Assembly (NCBI GenBank): GCA_903910215.1
Contig: CAIVYV010000138.1
Location: 1 to 8,244, forward strand
Source: an uncultured Pseudomonadota bacterium
Lineage (GTDB): Bacteria; Pseudomonadota; Gammaproteobacteria; Steroidobacterales; Steroidobacteraceae
DNA length: 8,244 bases
Direction of reading: 5' to 3'
Part shown: piece after piece, positions 1-8,244 of the stretch
How the letters are laid out: every line of letters begins with the position of its first letter
Position numbering within the stretch: the stretch's first letter is position 1
Notes under the pieces: generated by a model
Database searches by the model: none
What the model was told of the DNA's origin: nothing
The model's input: only the letters and a program-made list of their open reading frames with translations
Program-made: the position numbers and the translations under genes

Positions 1-263
1 GCAGTAGTTGGAGCGGCGTCTTCTACGTTGCGCTACCCGACGAGTTGCAACGACTCGATCCATCATCGGGCGCCTTGGAGTTCGGCACGCCACCCTCGCA
101 CCTGCGTCTGCGCTCGACTCCGCCAACCCGCATCGTGGCACCGATGCCCGGGCGCCTCGTGACCTTTCCTTCGCACCTATGGCATCGAACATTGGATTTC
201 GGCGCCACAGGGCGGCGCATCAGCGTTGCATTCGATGCGGTCGATCAGGATAGCGGCGTCTGA
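1..263 (+). CDS. 2OG-Fe(II) oxygenase-like protein, C-terminal fragment (5' end outside the window)
   Basis: Reading from base 3 gives 86 residues ending at the TGA at 261-263, open to the left edge, so this is the C-terminal part of a longer protein. Seen: WSGVFYVALPDE (residues 3-14), GALEFGTPP (23-31), then PGRLVTFPSHLWHRT (49-63) and RRISVAFD (71-78). Known: this order matches the end of the double-stranded beta-helix in putative 2OG-Fe(II) oxygenases, where the G-x-LV-x-FPS-x-x-x-H segment supplies the distal iron-ligand histidine (here His61) and the following Arg of R-IS-AF binds the 2-oxoglutarate carboxylate (Arg71 or Arg72). The proximal H-x-D motif would lie upstream and cannot be checked. 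Such enzymes couple 2-oxoglutarate decarboxylation to hydroxylation; some members carry N-terminal TPR repeats. The substrate is unknown. The stop lies 14 bp before the flavoprotein ATG, so the two are probably co-transcribed. Confidence 0.72.
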   Translation, partial: SSWSGVFYVALPDELQRLDPSSGALEFGTPPSHLRLRSTPPTRIVAPMPGRLVTFPSHLWHRTLDFGATGRRISVAFDAVDQDSGV

Positions 264-268
264 GGTAG
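262..268 (+). promoter_or_regulatory. Probable ribosome binding site of the flavoprotein gene
   Basis: GAGGTAG begins inside the TGA stop of the upstream oxygenase gene and lies 9 bases before the ATG at 278. It is the only purine-rich Shine-Dalgarno-like stretch in the 14-bp gap and supports the ATG at 278. Its overlap with the upstream stop suggests translational coupling. Confidence 0.5.
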
Positions 269-277
269 TCTAGTCCC

Positions 278-1684
278 ATGAAAAACTGGGACGTGATTGT
301 GATCGGTGCCGGCTCCGCCGGTCTTCCTCTCGCCATCAAGGCAGCTGAACGCGGCGCCAAGGTGCTGCAACTCGAAGCGGACTATCGCATCGGCGGCACC
401 TTGCACTGGTCCTCTGGCCAGATCAGCGCGGCCGGTACCCGGCTGCAGCGTAGCGTCGGTATTGATGACAGTCCCGATGAACATTTTCGCGATGCCCAGC
501 GTATCGCCAAGGACAGCATCGACCCGATCGTGCTGCGCACCTTCGTCGACCATGCGGCGGGTCTCATCGATTGGCTAATGGATATCGGGTTCCAACCGGC
601 GCCCGGCACACCAGTTGCGGGTGAGGCACACGAGGCATACTCGACCCGCCGATATCTTTGGGGCACCCGCCAGGCGATCTCGATCCTTGAGGTCTTACGA
701 CCGGTACACGAGAAGTGGGTCAAGTCCGGAGGTATCGAGTTGCGCTTGCAACATCGTATGACGGAACTGCTCACCGACGCCCGCGGTGCCGTCATAGGTG
801 TCAAGGCGAGCACGCCGAACGGCGAAGTGGAGTTTCGCGGCAAAAATGTCGTTCTCGCATCGGGCGGCTACGCTGCCAATTCGGAACTCTGGGCAAAACA
901 CACGCCGAAGGCACCACTGTGCTCCTATACCAACCCGTATTCGCGCGGCGATGGACTGACGGCTGCCGTGACACTCGACGCACGCATTGATCGCGGTGAT
1001 TATTTTTTGAATACCTTTGCGGGCTACCATGAAGATGCAACTGACCCGACGAGCGGTCGCTTCCTGCTGCTCTCGCCGGGCGCGCGCAAAGTGTGGGAGA
1101 TCTTCGTAGATCGACGCGGTCGTCGCTTCATGCAGGAGGATCACCCGAGCATCGATTACCGTGAGCGCGCCTTGTTTTCACAACCCGGCACGGCGATGCA
1201 CATCGTTATGGATGAGGGCATCCTGCAGAATGCCGCACCGTTGACACTCGAAGACGCTGCCGCCTATCGCGCACGCTTTGGTCGTCACCCAGCTTTCATC
1301 AAGGCTCGCACCATCGACGAGCTCGCACGCAAACTGGAGGTACCAGTGGGCAATCTGCGCAAGTCCATCGCGCAGTACAACCGTGCAGTCGATACCGAAC
1401 ACGATCGCGAGCACGGCAAGCAGTTTTTGATCCGTCGCATCGAGAAGGCCCCGTTCTACGCCATTAAGGCACAGGGAATCACGGTCGTCAGCCCCGCAGG
1501 TCTCGCGGTCGATAAACAATTGCGCGTGCTGAATCGCGCCGGCAAACCCATCAAGAATTTGTACGCCGCCGGCGAAGTGCTCGGCTTCGGTCGCACCTCC
1601 GGCAATGCGTATGTCGGCGGTTTGTCGCTAACACCCGCACTCACCTTCGGCAAGCTGCTCGGTGAAAAACTGCTCTCTTGGTGA
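278..1684 (+). CDS. FAD-dependent dehydrogenase, fumarate reductase / 3-ketosteroid dehydrogenase superfamily
   Basis: A 468-residue flavoprotein of the FAD_binding_2 (fumarate reductase/succinate dehydrogenase flavoprotein) type. Seen: an N-terminal Rossmann motif DVIVIGAGSAG (5-15), an acidic residue for the FAD ribose (Glu33), the flavin-contacting GGTLHWSSGQI stretch (39-49), VVLASGGYAAN (191-201) closing the FAD domain, a middle capping region (about 230-400), and C-terminal NLYAAGEVLG (427-436) followed by SGNAYVGGLS and PALTFGKLLG (441-462). Known: enzymes of this fold oxidise C-C bonds next to a carbonyl or carboxylate, or reduce the matching enoate. No signal peptide, heme-binding CXXCH or membrane segment is visible, so a soluble cytoplasmic enzyme is likely. 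The C-terminal motif has Tyr445 where soluble fumarate reductases have a catalytic Arg, arguing against plain fumarate reductase; 3-ketosteroid dehydrogenases have a Tyr in this neighbourhood. The substrate is not assigned. It probably forms an operon with the upstream oxygenase and is convergent with the IclR gene. Confidence 0.88.
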   Translation: MKNWDVIVIGAGSAGLPLAIKAAERGAKVLQLEADYRIGGTLHWSSGQISAAGTRLQRSVGIDDSPDEHFRDAQRIAKDSIDPIVLRTFVDHAAGLIDWLMDIGFQPAPGTPVAGEAHEAYSTRRYLWGTRQAISILEVLRPVHEKWVKSGGIELRLQHRMTELLTDARGAVIGVKASTPNGEVEFRGKNVVLASGGYAANSELWAKHTPKAPLCSYTNPYSRGDGLTAAVTLDARIDRGDYFLNTFAGYHEDATDPTSGRFLLLSPGARKVWEIFVDRRGRRFMQEDHPSIDYRERALFSQPGTAMHIVMDEGILQNAAPLTLEDAAAYRARFGRHPAFIKARTIDELARKLEVPVGNLRKSIAQYNRAVDTEHDREHGKQFLIRRIEKAPFYAIKAQGITVVSPAGLAVDKQLRVLNRAGKPIKNLYAAGEVLGFGRTSGNAYVGGLSLTPALTFGKLLGEKLLSW

Positions 1685-1688
1685 TCGA

Positions 1689-2507
1689 TCAGGCGTTGCG
1701 CCCGAGGACGATCTCCTGCAGAGCCGGCACCATGCGTTTGCGCGCATCGTCGAAACTGACCGCGGACAACGCAAAACGCACTGCCAACGCGGCGACAGCC
1801 TCGCCGTCGACGATCACAGGCACCGCGATGCTACCCTGCTCCGTCAGTCGCAACGGACGTGTTGCGCGCGCATAGCCACGCTCGCGCATGGCCGCGATAT
1901 CGCGATCGAGCGCTACTCGATCAGGCCATAGGGTCATCGTCTCCTCTGGCCGGTTCGGCCAAAGATATTCGAGCAGCGTCTCGCGCACCCGTGGGCTCGA
2001 AAAGGCGATGATCGCCCGCCCCGACGCGGTCGTGAGTACGGGCACATGCATACCGCGCTCAAAATATTCCACCGCAAAACCGCTCTCGCGGTCGGTCGAA
2101 TCTTCGATGAACAATTCGGGAAAGCGCGGCGTCATCAGGCTCATCGGCCACTGCACACGCGCGGAGGAAGCATGCATCGCACGACGGATCGGTTCCAACC
2201 GCTCTGTCGTGGCGTCGAAACCATGACTCAACATCGTCGCCTTGAGCGTGAGCTGATAGCGACGGTTGGGCAATCGAACCACGAAGTCGGTGGCCTCGAG
2301 GGTGGCGAGGCAACGGTTGACGGTCGTACGCGCGAGGCGCAACCGCTGGCTCAGGGCCGCTGTCGTGAGCGGGCCATAGCGATTGAGGACTTGAATGAGC
2401 TCCAAACCCCGCAACAGCACGCGCACCGGGGTGGGATGCCCCGGCGGCATGCGATGCGTTCCTGCAGGGGCGCCACTGTGATTGCTGCCCTGATCCTCGT
2501 CCATCAT
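1689..2507 (-). CDS. IclR-family transcriptional regulator, MhpR-like
   Basis: A 272-residue regulator. Seen: an N-terminal winged helix-turn-helix (about 29-85) with LLRGLELIQVLNRYGPLTTAA, recognition-helix region RLARTTVNRCLATLE (57-71) and wing RLPNRRYQLT. The effector-binding domain follows (about 90-268) with the family signature VLTTASGRAIIAF (157-169) and GSIAVPVIVDGEAVAALAV (225-243). The central WPMSLMT...EYFERGMHVPVLTTASG stretch resembles E. coli MhpR, the activator of the 3-hydroxyphenylpropionate pathway, more than IclR itself. IclR proteins bind a small acid or aromatic and act as dimers on palindromic operators. The start is uncertain. ATGs at 2507 and 2504 have only a weak, very close GAGAGAG; the ATG at 2450 has AGGA nine bases upstream and would remove a Gly/His-rich leader outside the conserved domain, giving 253 residues, also usual for the family. 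It lies 62 bp downstream of rpoC on the same strand and converges on the flavoprotein gene with a 4-bp gap. Confidence 0.9.
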   Translation of the reverse strand: MMDEDQGSNHSGAPAGTHRMPPGHPTPVRVLLRGLELIQVLNRYGPLTTAALSQRLRLARTTVNRCLATLEATDFVVRLPNRRYQLTLKATMLSHGFDATTERLEPIRRAMHASSARVQWPMSLMTPRFPELFIEDSTDRESGFAVEYFERGMHVPVLTTASGRAIIAFSSPRVRETLLEYLWPNRPEETMTLWPDRVALDRDIAAMRERGYARATRPLRLTEQGSIAVPVIVDGEAVAALAVRFALSAVSFDDARKRMVPALQEIVLGRNA

Positions 2508-2518
2508 CTCTCTCGGCT

Positions 2519-2537
2519 GGCGGCCGTCCCGGCCGCC
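2519..2537 (-). other. All-GC stem-loop in the leader before the IclR gene
   Basis: A perfect 8-bp inverted repeat, on the minus strand GGCGGCCG, loop GGA, CGGCCGCC, lies 11 bases before the ATG at 2507 and 32 bases past the rpoC stop. As RNA this would be a very stable hairpin. No U-run follows on either strand, so it does not meet the pattern of an intrinsic terminator. It could end or stabilise the rpoBC transcript, pause polymerase, or hinder ribosome access to the upstream iclR starts. Only the symmetry is seen; the role is inferred. Confidence 0.55.
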
Positions 2538-2546
2538 GCCTACTTT

Positions 2547-2569
2547 AGCCTATCGTTATAACGATATGC

Positions 2570-2570
<1 letters not shown>
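2547..2570. promoter_or_regulatory. 24-bp near-perfect palindrome, candidate IclR-type operator
   Basis: The core TATCGTTATAACGATA (2551-2566) is a perfect 16-bp palindrome. It extends by three more complementary bases on each side after one mismatched pair (2550/2567), giving 24 bp with a single mismatch. It abuts the rpoC TGA (2572-2570), sharing one base, and sits 40 bp upstream of the first iclR ATG. IclR-family dimers bind palindromes of about this size near their own promoters, so an autoregulatory operator is the simplest reading. TATAAC inside it resembles a -10 box, but I found no convincing -35 partner. With almost no loop and an AT-rich core it is poor as an RNA hairpin terminator. 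Confidence 0.5.
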
Positions 2571-6778
<4,208 letters not shown>

Positions 6779-6783
6779 GACTG

Positions 6784-6789
6784 CACCTT
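6784..6789 (-). promoter_or_regulatory. Ribosome binding site of rpoC
   Basis: AAGGTG on the minus strand lies five bases before the ATG at 6778, within the 14-bp gap after the rpoB stop. It decides the start in favour of that ATG over the upstream TTG at 6796, which would overlap the end of rpoB. Confidence 0.7.
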
Positions 6790-6792
6790 GCC

Positions 6793-8244
6793 TCAATCCT
6801 GTTCGAGTTCGACATTGATCGCGAGGGAGCGGATCTCCTTCACGAGCACGTTGAACGATTCGGGCATGCCGGCATCCATCTGGTGATTGCCGTCGACGAT
6901 GTTCTTGTACATCTTCGTGCGGCCGTTCACGTCATCCGACTTGACCGTCAGCATTTCCTGCAGCGTGTACGCTGCGCCGTAGGCCTCGAGCGCCCAGACT
7001 TCCATCTCACCGAAGCGCTGACCACCGAACTGCGCCTTGCCGCCGAGCGGCTGCTGCGTGACGAGCGAGTACGGCCCCGTGGAGCGGGCGTGCATCTTGT
7101 CGTCGACGAGGTGGTTGAGCTTCAGCATGTACATGTAGCCAACCGTGACCGGACGCTCGAAGCGTTCGCCCGTACGACCATCATGCAGGTAGGTCTGACC
7201 CGACAGCGGCAGATCGGCGAGTTCCAGCAAGCGCTTGATCTCGCGCTCGGCTGCACCGTCGAACACCGGCGTTGCGATCGGCACACCGCGCGAGAGATTC
7301 TTCGCGAGAGTGACGATCTCATGATCGGTGAACGTATCGGTCTGCTCACTCTGGCCACCGGTCTCGTTGTAGACACGACCGATAAACTGACGCAGCTCAC
7401 CGACCGCTTGCTGCTGCTCGAGCATACGACCGATCTTGAGACCCAAGCCCTTGGCTGCCCAGCCCAAGTGCGTTTCGAGCACCTGACCCACGTTCATGCG
7501 CGAAGGCACGCCGAGCGGGTTCAGAACGATGTCGACCGGCGTACCGTCTTCGAGGTACGGCATGTCTTCCACCGGAACGATGGTCGAGATGACGCCCTTG
7601 TTACCGTGACGACCGGCCATCTTGTCACCGGGCTGCACACGACGTTTGACGGCGAGGTAGACCTTCACCATCTTGAGCACGCCCGGGGAGAGATCGTCGC
7701 CCTGGGTGATCTTGCCCTTCTTGTTCTCGAGCTTGGCCTCGAACATCTTGCGCTGATCGCGCAAACGCTCGGCCGTCGCTTCGAGCTGCGAGTTGGCCTC
7801 TTCGTCATCGAGACGAATTTCGAACCACTGGTCTCGCTGCAGACCATCGAGATATTCCTCGGTGATCTTCGTGCCCGACTTGAGCTTAGCGGGGCCGCCA
7901 GCGGCCACCTTGCCGATCAACATTCCGCGCACGCGCTGGAACATGTCGTCTTCGAGGATGCGCTGCTGGTCACCGAAGTCCTTGCGGACGCGCTCGATTT
8001 CAGCCTTTTCGATCGACAAGGCGCGAGCGTCCTTCTCAACGCCATCACGCGTGAAGACACGCACGTCGATGACCGTGCCATCCATACCGGGCGGCACGCG
8101 CAGCGAGGTATCCTTCACGTCGCTCGCCTTCTCACCGAAGATCGCGCGCAGCAGCTTCTCTTCCGGCGTCAGCTGCGTCTCACCCTTCGGGGTGACCTTA
8201 CCGACGAGGATGTCGCCTGCACGCACTTCGGCACCGATGAAGGC
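6793..8244 (-). CDS. rpoB: DNA-directed RNA polymerase beta subunit, C-terminal part (5' end outside the window)
   Basis: The frame is open to the right edge and gives the last 483 residues, equivalent to about residue 870 onward of the 1342-residue E. coli protein. Seen: flap segment GETQLTPEEKLLRAIFGEKA (fragment residues 21-40), whose tip contacts sigma region 4; a variable charged, helix-rich stretch (about 85-175) corresponding to the SI2 insert and about a dozen residues longer than in E. coli; KRRVQPGDKMAGRHGNKGV with the two active-site lysines (fragment Lys208 and Lys216); the GTPVDIVLNPLGVPSRMN block; HLVDDKMHARSTGPYSLVTQ; and the C-terminal clamp region GQRFGEMEVWALEAYGAAYT ending in NVELEQD. 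The rifampicin pocket (E. coli 507-572) is upstream of the window, so resistance cannot be judged. Stop TGA at 6795-6793, followed by rpoC after 14 bp in the same operon. Confidence 0.99.
   Translation of the reverse strand, partial: AFIGAEVRAGDILVGKVTPKGETQLTPEEKLLRAIFGEKASDVKDTSLRVPPGMDGTVIDVRVFTRDGVEKDARALSIEKAEIERVRKDFGDQQRILEDDMFQRVRGMLIGKVAAGGPAKLKSGTKITEEYLDGLQRDQWFEIRLDDEEANSQLEATAERLRDQRKMFEAKLENKKGKITQGDDLSPGVLKMVKVYLAVKRRVQPGDKMAGRHGNKGVISTIVPVEDMPYLEDGTPVDIVLNPLGVPSRMNVGQVLETHLGWAAKGLGLKIGRMLEQQQAVGELRQFIGRVYNETGGQSEQTDTFTDHEIVTLAKNLSRGVPIATPVFDGAAEREIKRLLELADLPLSGQTYLHDGRTGERFERPVTVGYMYMLKLNHLVDDKMHARSTGPYSLVTQQPLGGKAQFGGQRFGEMEVWALEAYGAAYTLQEMLTVKSDDVNGRTKMYKNIVDGNHQMDAGMPESFNVLVKEIRSLAINVELEQD

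Noticed and set aside
8..253. An 81-codon plus-strand open frame at the left edge
   Set aside because: It overlaps in a different frame the stretch coding for the 2OG-Fe(II) oxygenase C-terminus, which has clear family motifs; the 81-codon product has none.
1662..1931. 89-codon plus-strand open frame spanning the flavoprotein end and the iclR gene
   Set aside because: It is antisense to the conserved effector domain of the IclR regulator and has no ribosome site or recognisable motif.

Overview
The window reads as chromosomal DNA from a proteobacterium, most likely a gammaproteobacterium, with GC by eye near 60%. The beta and beta-prime RNA polymerase subunits on the minus strand match the Escherichia coli proteins almost motif for motif. 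They carry both large lineage-specific inserts known from this group (SI2 in beta, SI3 in beta-prime). The exact family is not decidable from this window alone; a lineage near Xanthomonadales, Nevskiales or Steroidobacterales is a guess.

Minus strand, right to left: the 3' part of rpoB (cut by the window edge), a 14-bp gap, complete rpoC, then a 62-bp spacer and an IclR-family regulator most like MhpR. The spacer holds two strong inverted repeats. One is a near-perfect 24-bp palindrome that starts at the rpoC stop codon. The other is an all-GC hairpin just before the regulator's start.

Plus strand, from the left edge: the 3' end of a 2-oxoglutarate/Fe(II) oxygenase-like gene, then 14 bp later a complete FAD-dependent dehydrogenase of the fumarate reductase / 3-ketosteroid dehydrogenase superfamily. 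This two-gene unit runs head-on into the IclR gene, with stop codons only 4 bp apart.

The window is therefore a junction between an essential, conserved operon (rpoBC) and an accessory catabolic-looking block. In many gammaproteobacteria rpoC is followed by rpsL-rpsG-fusA-tuf, and that arrangement is absent here. The accessory genes could form a small oxidation module with its own regulator (oxygenase, flavin dehydrogenase, IclR/MhpR-type sensor of a small organic acid or aromatic), but the substrate cannot be read from the sequence. I see no RNA genes, insertion sequences, CRISPR arrays, att sites or phage genes. No clearly new system is visible; the most unusual parts are the rpoC-iclR spacer and the active-site signature of the flavoprotein.
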